Part shown: positions 8,946 through 16,742 of the stretch, in pieces
Layout of the letters: every line of letters begins with the position of its first letter
How positions within the stretch are numbered: position 1 is the first letter of the stretch
Assembly (NCBI GenBank): GCA_963747765.1
Contig: CAVVGH010000005.1
Location: 62,001 to 126,000, forward strand
Length of the DNA stretch: 64,000 bases
From: VRUE01 sp963747765
GTDB lineage: Bacteria; Actinomycetota; Thermoleophilia; Solirubrobacterales; 70-9
Reading direction: 5' to 3'
Position numbers and translations under genes: made by a program
Notes under the pieces: model-generated
Told to the model about the DNA's origin: nothing
The model's input: only the letters and a program-made list of their open reading frames with translations
Database searches by the model: none

Positions 8946-8996
8946 CTCTCCCTGTTTGCCCTCCATACCTGCAAGTAGGAGGGCAAACAGGGAGAG
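8946..8996. terminator. Perfect 19-bp hairpin between convergent genes
   Basis: Arms 8946-8964 and 8978-8996 are perfect inverted repeats, with the 13-nt loop ATACCTGCAAGTA. It sits between the rightward lipoprotein gene and the leftward CDF gene, so it could end both transcripts, although no T-run follows. The loop shares TGCAAGTA (or its complement) with hairpins near 29.2 and 32.0 kb. Confidence 0.6.
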
Positions 8997-9044
8997 GCTG
9001 TTTCTCTCATCGATCATCGAGCCAGCCGGATACGCACCAGCGCG

Positions 9045-9944
9045 CTACTCGATCTGCACCAGGCGTTCGGGCTCGTGCTCGACCTGCAGCGTCGTGTGGT
9101 GAAGGTCGAACTCGCGCTCGAGCAGCTCGTCGAGGGCGAGCCGGGTGCGGTGGCAGTCGGTCTCCTGCCTGACGATGACGTGCGCGGCCAGGGCCGGGAA
9201 CTCCGAGGTGACCTCCCAGACGTGCAGGTCGTGGACGTCGACGACGCCCGGCTGTTCGGCCATCCGCCTGCCGATTCGCTCTGGGTCCAGGCCCCTGGGC
9301 GAGGCCTCCAGGAAGATCCGCCCCGACTCCCGCAGCAGGCCGTAGGCGGAGCGCAGCATCAGGCCGGCGACCAGCAGCGAGGCGATCGCGTCCGCTCGGT
9401 CGAAGCCGGTGAGAATGATCACCGTCGCCGCCACGGCGGTGCCGACGAAGGCGTAGAGGTCGGTGAGGATGTGCTGGAAGCTGCCCTCGACGTTCAGGCT
9501 CTCGCGGTTGGCCCGGGCGAGCACCGCGGTGGCGGTCAGGTTGACGACGATGCCGGCCAGCGCCACGAAGAGGACGAGGGTGCCGTGGACGGCGGGAGGC
9601 GCGATCAGCCGGCGAACCGCCTCGTAGCCGATCAGCGCGGCCAGCACCAGCAGGGTGATTCCGTTCGCCTGCGCCGAGAGGATCTCGACCCGTTTCAGCC
9701 CGAAGGTCATCGATCCTTCGGCCGGGCGGCGGCTGAGGCGTAGGGCGACCAGCGAGAGGCCGATCGCGGCTGCGTCGGTGAGCATGTGAGCTGCGTCAGA
9801 GAGCAGCGCCAGGGAGTGGGCGAGGATTCCCGTCACCACCTCGCCTGCCATGAAGCCGAGGATCAGCGCGAGCGCGATCGAGAGCTTGCCGCGGTCTGCG
9901 TCGGCGCTGGCTCCGTGGGAGTGCCCTGCGTGGGAGTGGCCCAT
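9045..9944 (-). CDS. Cation diffusion facilitator (Zn/Co/Cd exporter)
   Basis: The 299-residue CDF family membrane protein exchanges divalent metal for protons. The N-terminus is His-rich (HSHAGHSH). Six TM helices follow, with the metal-site motifs SDAAHMLTD in TM2 and HILTD in TM5. The C-terminal cytoplasmic domain (about 210-299) has VHDLHVWEV and ends with HHTTLQVE, as in zinc-type CDFs. ATG 9944 is preferred because the His-rich tail starts there. Its start is 11 bp downstream of the SDR stop, so the two may be cotranscribed. Confidence 0.9.
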   Translation of the reverse strand: MGHSHAGHSHGASADADRGKLSIALALILGFMAGEVVTGILAHSLALLSDAAHMLTDAAAIGLSLVALRLSRRPAEGSMTFGLKRVEILSAQANGITLLVLAALIGYEAVRRLIAPPAVHGTLVLFVALAGIVVNLTATAVLARANRESLNVEGSFQHILTDLYAFVGTAVAATVIILTGFDRADAIASLLVAGLMLRSAYGLLRESGRIFLEASPRGLDPERIGRRMAEQPGVVDVHDLHVWEVTSEFPALAAHVIVRQETDCHRTRLALDELLEREFDLHHTTLQVEHEPERLVQIE

Positions 9945-9955
9945 CGCCCCCAACC

Positions 9956-10720
9956 CTAGAACGCCGAGTGCAGCAGCCCGCCGTCGAGCGGGATCACCGT
10001 GCCGGTGAGGTAGGCGGCGCGCTCGGAGCACAGGAAGGCGACCAGATCGCCGTACTCCTCAGGCGTGCCGAGGCGCCCGGCCGGCACTTCGCTGCCTGCC
10101 GCCTGTTCGGCCGCCGCCATCGAGCCGGCGTTCGAGGCAAGCCTCTCCGTTGCGAAACGCCCTGTGGCAACGGTGTTCACGGTGATGCCGTCTGCCGCCA
10201 CCTCGCGCGAGAGGGTCTTGAAGAAGCCCACCGCGGCCGTTCTGTGCGCGTTGGAGAGGTTGAGCCCGGGGATCGGCTCGCGCGTGGCGCTGGAGCCGAC
10301 GTTGACGATCCGTCCCCAGTGGCGCTCCCGCATCCCCGGCACGACTGCTCCGGCCAGCACGCGTGGGGCAAGGACGAGCGAGCGGTAGGCGGACTCCCAT
10401 TCGTCGAGATCGTGATCGAGAGCGCCGCCGAGCGGTGGGCCGCCCGTGTTGGCGACCAGGATCTCGACTGACCCAAGCGCCGCCTCGACCTCTCCGGGCA
10501 GCTGCGCGAGCCGCTCCAGGTCGTTCGTGTCGGCGACGAAGGGCGAGACCTCGCCGTCGATCGCTGCAGCGGCCGCCTCGATTTGCTCCCGAGAACGGCT
10601 GGCGGTCGCCACCCTGGCTCCCTCCCCCGCAAGAGCGGCCGCGATCCCGCGACCGATCCCGCGACTTGCGCCCATCACCAGGGCAACCCGTCCTTCGAGT
10701 CCCAGGTTCATCGCTGCCAC
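9956..10720 (-). CDS. SDR-family oxidoreductase lacking the usual Tyr-x3-Lys
   Basis: A 254-residue Rossmann-fold short-chain dehydrogenase resembling 3-oxoacyl-ACP reductases. The cofactor loop GASRGIG is at about 17-23, VANTGGP corresponds to the NAG motif, and VGSSATR carries the conserved Ser. Where the YxxxK active site is expected the sequence reads SNAHR, so the catalytic Tyr and Lys are missing. Such members form a recognised divergent SDR subgroup and may have another activity. A start at the inner ATG (10711) is equally possible. Confidence 0.85.
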   Translation of the reverse strand: MAAMNLGLEGRVALVMGASRGIGRGIAAALAGEGARVATASRSREQIEAAAAAIDGEVSPFVADTNDLERLAQLPGEVEAALGSVEILVANTGGPPLGGALDHDLDEWESAYRSLVLAPRVLAGAVVPGMRERHWGRIVNVGSSATREPIPGLNLSNAHRTAAVGFFKTLSREVAADGITVNTVATGRFATERLASNAGSMAAAEQAAGSEVPAGRLGTPEEYGDLVAFLCSERAAYLTGTVIPLDGGLLHSAF

Positions 10721-10832
10721 CGAAAGATCGATGCGGACATGTCCCCCGATTCTTTCATCGGCTGCGGGCGTCTGACGATTGCGACCGAGGGGATGCCCTG
10801 ACCCATCCCGCTCGTTAAAGTGCCACCCCAGT

Positions 10833-10928
10833 GCGCCCGTAGCTCAGTGGTCAACGGAACCTTTACGGGTTCCAAAGAGCGTCGGTCTTTCAAGCCGAAG
10901 GTCGCGAGTTCGATTCTCGCCGGGCGCA
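10833..10928 (+). tRNA. tRNA with anticodon UUC (Glu codons) and a hairpin-containing D-loop
   Basis: A complete cloverleaf can be drawn. The acceptor stem is GCGCCCG with CGGGCGC, the D-stem GCTC with GAGC, the anticodon stem TCGGT with GCCGA around loop CTTTCAA (anticodon TTC), the variable loop AGGTC, and the T-arm GCGAG with CTCGC. The D-loop (10846-10876) is 31 nt instead of 7-11. It contains a perfect 6-bp hairpin, GGAACC (10856-10861) with GGTTCC (10868-10873). The body (acceptor, D-stem, variable loop) looks more like an actinobacterial tRNA-Arg than a tRNA-Glu. It could be an unusual functional tRNA or a damaged one. Confidence 0.7.
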
Positions 10929-10967
10929 TCTTTCTCCTCTGCCTGTGGCGGTTGCTTCCGGTGGTGG

Positions 10968-11999
10968 CTATCGAAGTCTGGCGCAGCCGGTTGCGACGAT
11001 CCTCTTGGGGAGCCTGCGGTCGAGCGTGGGCTTGGGCATGGAGAGGACGCGAAACCGCGTGACCGGAATGTGCTCGAGGGGCGCGTACGCGCGATCCGGG
11101 AGCAGGCCGCGGTAGGCATCGCCAACGAAGCTCGCGGGGTGCACCGCGTAGAGGGTGATCCCGGGGCCGCCCCAGTCGGCGAGGTACATGCCGTATTCCT
11201 GCAGGGCTCTCGCGATCGTGCGTTCATACCCGGTGAGGTGAAGGGAGCGGAGGTCGAGGCGCGGGTCGAGCTGGAGCCGCGCCCCCTCGGGGATCGCACC
11301 GGCCCTGCCGCTGCGCCCGTCGCTCTCCGTCGCCGGGGGAACGGCGCCCCTGCCGCTCGGCCATGAGTAGCTGAAGATCAGGGCATGGTCGATATGGCCA
11401 GCGGCCAGCTCCTGGGGCCAGATCACCCCGGCAGGCAGGGCAAAGCCCGACCCGCGCGCGGAGAGGCCCTTCGGGAAAACGCCGGGCCCGTCGCTCTCCG
11501 TCGCATTGCCCCAGCTCGCCGACCATCCGCTGCGGCCCCGCCTGGCCTGCCAGAAGTCGTACTCGCACGACGTACGCGGGTCGATGATCGCCATCGAGCC
11601 ATCCCCCGACGGGTCGGGCCGGGCGCGCTTTGGGATCGGGACGCCGAGTATCCAGTGCGCCGCAGCCCAGCTCGCCGTCAGCCGGACACGGCGGCGGGGC
11701 GTGGCGCGATTCGCGAAGAAGACCGTTGTGGTCCAGCGCCGCCGCAGGACGAAGAAGCCGCCGCGCCTGCGATCGCGCGCCAGCAGGTCGACCATCGACG
11801 CGGATGCGGGGTCGGCGCGGGCATCGGCGGCGATTGGCGAGTTGAGCGGGCCGTCGGCGGCGTAAAGCCCCCCGGCGGGCGAGTTCGGGTCGGGCCGGCC
11901 GGGATCTGCCGGAGCCGGCACGGGACCCAGGCGCCATGCGCTGAGAAGGACTGCGGTCGCGACCGCGAGGGCGAGAAGCCAGCGCGCGTTAGGCCACAT
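10968..11999 (-). CDS. Secreted or membrane-anchored protein of unknown function
   Basis: 343 residues with an N-terminal signal or anchor (about 6-22, LLALAVATAVLLSAW) and no further TM segment. The exported part has two short tracts that look conserved-type: SMAIIDPRTSCEYDFWQA and the Glu-Leu-Ala stretch ending in DHALIFSYSWP. ATESDG occurs twice. The C-terminal half contains GARLQLDP and ALQEYGMYLADWGGPGI, a pattern I recognise only from uncharacterised actinobacterial exported proteins. The mixed Trp/Asp-rich motifs suggest an enzyme acting outside the cell, possibly on carbohydrate, but no family is assigned. Confidence 0.65.
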   Translation of the reverse strand: MWPNARWLLALAVATAVLLSAWRLGPVPAPADPGRPDPNSPAGGLYAADGPLNSPIAADARADPASASMVDLLARDRRRGGFFVLRRRWTTTVFFANRATPRRRVRLTASWAAAHWILGVPIPKRARPDPSGDGSMAIIDPRTSCEYDFWQARRGRSGWSASWGNATESDGPGVFPKGLSARGSGFALPAGVIWPQELAAGHIDHALIFSYSWPSGRGAVPPATESDGRSGRAGAIPEGARLQLDPRLDLRSLHLTGYERTIARALQEYGMYLADWGGPGITLYAVHPASFVGDAYRGLLPDRAYAPLEHIPVTRFRVLSMPKPTLDRRLPKRIVATGCARLR

Positions 12000-12056
12000 C
12001 GAGCGGTGACTGTATCGGCGTCGGCGCGCCTCCCGAGGGAAAGCGCCACCCGGCTC

Positions 12057-12389
12057 TCAGCGCGGAGCGGGCTGTCCCGGGCGGGGCAGCGTCGCGCACC
12101 AGGCGGCGAGCAGGCCCACGGCGACCGCGGCGCCCAGCCAGTGCAGACCGAGGAGCATGAGGAGCACGCTCGGGATCCCCGCCAACGCCGCTCTGGCCAG
12201 CACCGGCGCGACCGCCAGCCCCACGACTCGGGCGGTGAACCAGGCACAGAGCATCCAGGCAAGCGGTCCGACCAGCCAGCCCAGCACCTCGAAGAAGCTG
12301 TGCGGCAGCAGCAGTCCGAGCAGCAGCGACAGCGCTGCCACCGTGACGACCTGCACGACCGCCACCCGCCAGAGGATCTCTGAGTCCAC
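12057..12389 (-). CDS. Small multi-pass membrane protein
   Basis: 110 residues, almost all hydrophobic, with three to four TM helices (about 7-30, 34-56, 61-82, 84-100). Start GTG 12389. The pattern FFEVLGWLVGPLAWMLCAWFTA is typical of small uncharacterised actinobacterial membrane proteins. It lies 57 bp upstream of the exported protein on the same strand and could be cotranscribed. Confidence 0.6.
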   Translation of the reverse strand: MDSEILWRVAVVQVVTVAALSLLLGLLLPHSFFEVLGWLVGPLAWMLCAWFTARVVGLAVAPVLARAALAGIPSVLLMLLGLHWLGAAVAVGLLAAWCATLPRPGQPAPR

Positions 12390-12424
12390 GCGGCGATTCT
12401 GTCACGGGGAGCTGCTGGCCACCC

Positions 12425-12910
12425 TCAGCTCGCCGCTGTGCCGTCGGCGGCCCTGTGCAGCGCCGCGATGTCGAGCTTGCCCATCGCAAGCATCGCCTTC
12501 ATCGCGCGCTCGGCCCGGGCCGGATCCGGGTCGGCAAACAGCTCCCCTATTCCGGTCGGTGCGACCTGCCAGGACAGGCCGTAGCGGTCCTTGAGCCAGC
12601 CGCAGGGCCCTTCCTCTCCGCCCTCCGAGAGGCTGTCCCAGTAGTGGTCGATCTCCTCCTGGGTCTCGCATTCGATTGCCAAGGAGAGGGCCTCGTTGAA
12701 GCTGAACTGGGACCCGCCGTTGATGGCGACGAAGCGCTGGCCGTTCAGCTCGAACTCCACGGTCATCACCATGCCGGCCGGCCGCGGCCCGGCCTCGTTG
12801 TAGTGGGTGACGTTCAGGATCCGCGAGTCCCTGAAGACGGTGGTGTAGAACTCGGCCGCTGCCTCGGCCTCGGTGTCGAACCAGAGGTTCGGAACGATCT
12901 TCTGCTGCAT
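12425..12910 (-). CDS. VOC-family (PhnB/glyoxalase-like) protein
   Basis: 161 residues of the PhnB-type 3-demethylubiquinone methyltransferase-like VOC family: LWFDTEAEAAAEFYTTVF at the N-terminus, FELNGQRFVAINGG, and DRYGLSWQVAPTG in the second half. These proteins form dimers with paired beta-alpha-beta modules; despite the name most are not methyltransferases. Start ATG 12910 has GAGAGGAGG 9 nt upstream. It is the last chromosomal gene before the tRNA-Val island and reads away from it. Confidence 0.85.
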   Translation of the reverse strand: MQQKIVPNLWFDTEAEAAAEFYTTVFRDSRILNVTHYNEAGPRPAGMVMTVEFELNGQRFVAINGGSQFSFNEALSLAIECETQEEIDHYWDSLSEGGEEGPCGWLKDRYGLSWQVAPTGIGELFADPDPARAERAMKAMLAMGKLDIAALHRAADGTAAS

Positions 12911-13043
12911 GGGGTGCTGCCTCCTCTCGCTTGGCGGGCTCTCCGCTACCGATTCTGCCCCTTTTGACCCGCCGAGCAAGAGAAACTCATCGCAATCTGG
13001 CGGAGCCCGCCGAGGACTATCCTCCGCGGTGAATTTCAAATCC

Positions 13044-13116
13044 GGGCGGTTAGCTCAGCTGGGAGAGCGCCTGCCTTACAAGTGCGAGGCCGGCGGTTCG
13101 AGCCCGTCACCGCCCA
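13044..13116 (+). tRNA. Hybrid tRNA-Val(UAC) at the left island junction (attL), probably non-functional
   Basis: Acceptor GGGCGGT with ACCGCCC, D-stem GCTC/GAGC and anticodon loop CTTACAA (anticodon TAC) are intact. The anticodon stem, however, joins CCTGC on the 5' side to GTGCG on the 3' side, giving a C-C mismatch and two G-U pairs. The 5' half matches the copy at 35320 and the 3' half matches the inverted copy at 16480. That is what recombination at the anticodon loop would create. Confidence 0.8.
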
Positions 13117-13150
13117 TCGAAAAAGCCCCGCAAATGCGGGGCTTTTTCGA
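13117..13150 (+). terminator. Intrinsic terminator after tRNA-Val
   Basis: AAAAAGCCCCGC and GCGGGGCTTTTT form a perfect stem with loop AAAT, flanked by A and T runs, so it can work in both directions. It lies 1 nt after the tRNA. The same terminator is at 16374-16407. Confidence 0.9.
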
Positions 13151-13224
13151 GCCGTTGCTGAGATTTTGGAGGGTCCCTTTCAGCCGAATTTCCTCTTGTG
13201 TGCCACTGCTGCGCCTATATCGGA

Positions 13225-14494
13225 GGTCATTTCGGTCCGTCGGGAGCAGCGCTATGGGCCCAGGCACCCGATCGGGATGATTGGACTCCGTCCTCGCGCA
13301 CATAGCCGTACCGGTCCCCACGATCACCGCCAGCACCGCCGGATCGCCTGACTTAGCGGTATCCACCCTCCCCTTGAACTTGGCCAGGTTTGTCGCGGCC
13401 TCCTCGATCCATTTCTCTCCCCCGAGTTTGATCTCAAAGGCTCCCCAGGAGTCCGCTGTCTGGACGATCCATCGACCTCAAGCGGACTGTCGTCCTGGTA
13501 GTGCGACACATGGCCGTCAAGGGGCTGCGCATAGATCTGAGATCCCTTACGACCGCGACTCGAAGAGCAGGCCCTGAAGTTGACGTCGCGGACCAATGCC
13601 TCGGGGCCACCCTGCAGTGCCGCTACAGCCAAAGAGGGTCGACGAAGTGTCTCTTGGCTGCACGACGGAGGCGATACCGCGAGCGCAGATGCGGCTGCCA
13701 GCGGGTTGGTCCTCGACGACGAAAAGCCGTGTTAGAGCGCTGAGATAGGCAGCGACGGCGTCGTCGGAGACAGAATCCTCCGGTCGACTGGCGTCAGCGG
13801 ATAAGACTGTTGCAGCAGCAGAGGTGGCGACATTGCGAGCCAGGCTCTGAAGTAGTCGCGAGACTCGCTCAGGCCTGTGGCCATTCCCTAGACGCTGGGT
13901 GTCACGAGGAATCTCATTGAGGTAATCGCGGACGCGCCTTTGGGCGTCAGCGAGATCCAATTCCCGAAAGCCCGGCCAGCCCCCGCGACAGATCGTCGCC
14001 GCAAGATCCTCGAACTCAAGGCCGGGATCGCCTACCTCGGCGGATTGACCCTTGAGTAAGTCCGCCAGTGATATCGCGCCATTGCTGACACCCAACTCGG
14101 AAAGAGACATAGGGCGCATCCTCAAGCGGCTAATCCGACCAGCGCCGGTATGACGAGTCTCATCGTCCATCGGCTGAGAAGAGCCGGCAAGAATGAACTG
14201 ACCAGTATCGCCGCGGTCATCGACAGCACGACGAACGTGATTCCAGATCGCCGGCTCGAGCTGCCACACGTCGATCAGCCTCGGAACATCTCCCTCGAGG
14301 ATCAAAGCGGGGTTCACGCTCGCGGCGTCTCGGGCGTCTTGGTCAATATCTAGGAGCACCTCGCTGTTGGCAACCTGGCGGGCAGTTTCCGTCTTGCCGC
14401 AGGCCTTTGCCCCCTCAATGAGGACAGCGCCGGCCGCCTTAAGGAGTCTCTGTAGCTCTTGGTCCGCTATTCGCGATGCGAAGGCATCGAGCTC
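13225..14494 (-). pseudogene. Decayed AAA ATPase with DUF4143 domain
   Basis: Read leftward, the frame from 14494 gives RIADQELQRLLKAAGAVLIE followed by the Walker A EGAKACGKTET, then VLLDID, ILAGSS and the DUF4143-type helical region up to about 13700. The frame then breaks. The remaining family pieces appear in other frames: IYAQPLDGHVSHYQDD near 13490, and VDTAKSGDPAVLAVIVGTG near 13350 with a short tail. At least three frameshifts are needed, and there is no proper start codon. Intact relatives are single ATPases of about 400 residues that are often mobile-element cargo or toxin-like. Exact ends are approximate. Confidence 0.75.
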
Positions 14495-14707
14495 TCAGTA
14501 TCGACTGTTCGGGAAATAACTGGGAGATCGCAAGGGAGTTAGCTGGAATATTGTAGGAAATTAAGCTGGGAGATTGCAGAGCTGAATGCTACCCTTCGTG
14601 CACGCTGCGGGTTAGGAATTCGCAAGACGCGCTCAGTCCATCCTCGCAATCTCTGGGGGGCGAAACTTTCCTTCTGAGCGCTTAAGACAGATCACATCCA
14701 AATAAGT

Positions 14708-14757
14708 GCCCCCGCGCTGGTGGAACAGCCGGGGGCGCGGCACAGGAGGTACTAGCT
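14708..14757 (+). promoter_or_regulatory. Structured leader of the winged-helix gene
   Basis: GCCCCC (14708-14713) can pair with GGGGGC (14731-14736), followed by GCGCGGCAC and CAGGAGGTACTAGC before the ATG. The same last two elements precede the paralogue at 44963. The stretch 14495-14707 upstream is AT-richer and I see no gene in it. Confidence 0.5.
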
Positions 14758-14760
14758 CCC

Positions 14761-15078
14761 ATGCATGATCAGCGTAGTCCGCGTGGCTCTTCGCCGCGCA
14801 ATTCATCTCTCTCACCCGACTCGCAGGACGCCGAGGCCCAACGCGCTCTGTTGGCATTCGTCCTTGCGGAGCACCCAACGCAGCTCACGACGTCCGAGGT
14901 CGTTCGCGAGCTGGTTCAAGACCCCGGCGACTTCGCCGAACGAGACGCCGTGGAGCGTGGCGTGCGCGACTTGGTCAGCGTTGGCCTGCTCCACAGGCAC
15001 GGCGCCTTCGTTCTGCCGACTCGCGCCGCTCTGCATTTCGATCGGCTCGAGTCCGAGCCTGGCGGAGGGCGGCACTGA
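14761..15078 (+). CDS. Small winged-helix-like protein (paralogue at 44.6 kb)
   Basis: 105 residues. After a disordered, Ser-rich N-terminus (1-24) comes a winged-helix-like fold with LLAFVLAEHPTQLTTSEVVR, RDLVSVGLLHRHG and FVLPTRAAL. The 112-residue product at 44625-44963 shares the same spaced residues (PT.LT..E..REL, RDLV...LL, PT.AA). Start ATG 14761 has a strong AGGAGGT; the ATG six bases further is an alternative. Its stop overlaps an ATG of the integrase reading frame region (TGATG). It is a possible DNA-binding regulator or integrase accessory factor. Confidence 0.65.
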   Translation: MHDQRSPRGSSPRNSSLSPDSQDAEAQRALLAFVLAEHPTQLTTSEVVRELVQDPGDFAERDAVERGVRDLVSVGLLHRHGAFVLPTRAALHFDRLESEPGGGRH

Positions 15079-15171
15079 TGGGCCGCCGAGCGAAGGGGAC
15101 GGTGGTCCCACCGGCGGGCAGATCGTCGCAGCTGGGCGATCCGCTTTCCGGCATACGGCAAGCGGTATATC

Positions 15172-16344
15172 GTGGCGCTCGGCCGCCCGGAGGACGGCTG
15201 GAATCGTCGGCGCGCCGAGGCGGAGCTGGCGAACGTCATGGCCGACGTCCGGCGCGGCATCTGGCAGCCCTCGGCGCCGGAGCCCGAGCCCACGAAGGCA
15301 CAGCTCGAGCCGGTGTTCGGCGAGTTCGCCGATGAGTGGTTCGACGGGGCCTGCCAGGACTGGAGGCCGCGAACGGAAGAACTGTACCGCTGGCGACTCG
15401 ACAGCCATCTGATGCCGTTCTTCGCCAAGCACCGCCTCTCGGCGATCACCGTCCAGGAGGTCGACCGCTACCGGCGCCACAGGGTCCGCCAGCGCAACAA
15501 GCTCGAAAAGGAACGTCAGGAGCAGCTGGCGCTTCCACCGACAGAGCGCGAGCGCCTTCCACGGCCCCTCTCGAACGAAACGATCAATAAATCGATTCGC
15601 CTGCTGGGGACGATCCTGGAGCTCGCGCTCGAGTACGGCTACATCGATCGCAATCCGGCCAAAGGAAAGAAGCGCTTCCTGCGGGAGTCAAAGCCGCAGC
15701 GCACCTACCTGCAGCCGGTGCAGGTGACCGCCTTGCTTGAGGCGGCCGCTGAGATCGATGAACGAGACGACGGTCGCCGCCACCCGCTGTTCGCGGTTCT
15801 GGTGCTGGCTGGGCTCCGGATCGGTGAGGCCCTTGATCTGCGCTGGCGCGATGTCCACCTGACCGAGCGAAAGCTGCGGGTCCAGCAGGCAAAGACGGAC
15901 GCCGGCGTCCGCGAGGTGGACCTGACCCCGGCGCTTCAGGAATTGCTGTCTCAATATCTGAAGCGCGCACGTCACACCAGGCCCAACGACCGGGTGTTTC
16001 CAACCCGGCGCGGGCGGCCGGACAACCCGTCGAACATCCGCAATCGCTTCCTTGCGACGGCCGTGAGGCGGGCCAACGCGAAGCTGAGGGAGGCCGGCCA
16101 TCAGGAGATCGGGAAGATCACCCCGCACTCGCTGCGGCGGACCTTCATCTCATTGCTGCTGGCGGCGGGCGCCGACGTCCCTTACGTGATGGCGCAGGCT
16201 GGGCATACCGATCCGAGGATGACCCTGGGTATTTACGCGCAGGTGATCACGTCCAAGACCGATCACGGAGCGGCTCTTGACGGGCTTCTGTCCCCCGGAG
16301 ATTGGCCGCAATCGGAGGGCGATTCGGAGGACGAATTCGGCTGA
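15172..16344 (+). CDS. Tyrosine recombinase (island integrase), N-terminus frame-disrupted
   Basis: 390 residues with a SAM-like core-binding domain (about 48-115 and 130-165) and a full catalytic domain: Arg216 in GLRIGEAL, Lys241 in QAKTDAG, His319 and Arg322 in HSLRR, His345 in AGHTD and Tyr355 in GIYAQV. It should catalyse site-specific recombination at tRNA-Val. The usual N-terminal arm-binding segment begins at ATG 15078 (MGRRAKGTVV) in another frame, and the matching continuation WAIRFPAYGKRYIVAL is in the frame of the main gene. A single-base shift near 15110-15140 seems to have split the N-terminus. GTG 15172 is the first usable start after it. The 3' end is only 63 bp from the inverted tRNA-Val. 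Confidence 0.85.
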   Translation: MALGRPEDGWNRRRAEAELANVMADVRRGIWQPSAPEPEPTKAQLEPVFGEFADEWFDGACQDWRPRTEELYRWRLDSHLMPFFAKHRLSAITVQEVDRYRRHRVRQRNKLEKERQEQLALPPTERERLPRPLSNETINKSIRLLGTILELALEYGYIDRNPAKGKKRFLRESKPQRTYLQPVQVTALLEAAAEIDERDDGRRHPLFAVLVLAGLRIGEALDLRWRDVHLTERKLRVQQAKTDAGVREVDLTPALQELLSQYLKRARHTRPNDRVFPTRRGRPDNPSNIRNRFLATAVRRANAKLREAGHQEIGKITPHSLRRTFISLLLAAGADVPYVMAQAGHTDPRMTLGIYAQVITSKTDHGAALDGLLSPGDWPQSEGDSEDEFG

Positions 16345-16373
16345 AAGGGACCCTCCAAAATCTCAGCAACGGC

Positions 16374-16407
16374 TCGAAAAAGCCCCGCATTTGCGGGGCT
16401 TTTTCGA
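16374..16407 (-). terminator. Intrinsic terminator shared by integrase and inverted tRNA-Val
   Basis: Same stem as at 13117-13150 in reverse: AAAAAGCCCCGC with GCGGGGCTTTTT. It sits between the convergent integrase and tRNA-Val genes and can end both. Confidence 0.9.
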
Positions 16408-16480
16408 TGGGCGGTGACGGGCTCGAACCGCCGGCCTCGCACTTGTAAGGCGCGCGCTCTCCCAACTGAGCTAACCGCCC
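16408..16480 (-). tRNA. tRNA-Val(UAC), island-borne inverted copy
   Basis: A 73-nt cloverleaf with acceptor GGGCGGT/ACCGCCC and anticodon loop CTTACAA. The anticodon stem CGCGC/GTGCG is fully paired with one G-U. The upstream 260 bp match the region before the 35320 copy, including a TTGACA-like promoter box. It looks functional and corresponds to the attP-type arrangement of the island. Confidence 0.88.
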
Positions 16481-16742
16481 GAAGAGACAGAAAAAGCTAG
16501 CTGTCAAGCGAAATTCTAGCCCTAAGGCTGTTGAACTCCCTTCGATAAAGAGTTTTCGAGCTCACGCACGAATTGATTTTTTTAGGCGCAGAAAATGCTC
16601 TGTGCCAATTGGATCCTCCAGGTTCTTGAAGAGAATCTGGCTAGGAAATCTAGGGCTCTCCAGAGGACCTTGGAGAGCTTGACTACAACAGAAACTTCAT
16701 TACCCCCAAAGATGCGGAAATCCGCGGGGATTCGGCTTGGGG
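16481..16742 (-). repeat. Inverted copy of the tRNA-Val upstream region
   Basis: About 262 bp whose reverse complement closely matches 35053-35319, with scattered substitutions and small indels. It includes AAAAAAATCAATTCGTGCGT and the box TTGACAGCTAGC just before the tRNA. It probably carries the tRNA promoter. No gene is evident. Confidence 0.85.

Larger units (their letters stand above)
13044..13190 (+). repeat. Left arm of a 147-bp inverted repeat (att site plus terminator plus integrase tail)
   Basis: This arm is matched in reverse complement by 16334-16480 with only three mismatches, all in the tRNA 5' half. It contains the tRNA-Val, its terminator and the last few codons of the integrase gene; similarity ends at CCGAATT (13190). 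The segment between the arms holds the integrase and is therefore potentially invertible. Confidence 0.85.
16334..16480 (-). repeat. Right arm of the 147-bp inverted repeat
   Basis: Reverse complement of 13044-13190 with three mismatches. It contains an intact tRNA-Val, its terminator and the last codons of the integrase gene. Confidence 0.85.

Noticed and set aside
10833..10928. Selenocysteine tRNA or class II tRNA reading
   Set aside because: The D-stem and 5-nt variable loop fit a class I tRNA, the acceptor stem is 7 bp, and a UCA anticodon would break the anticodon stem.
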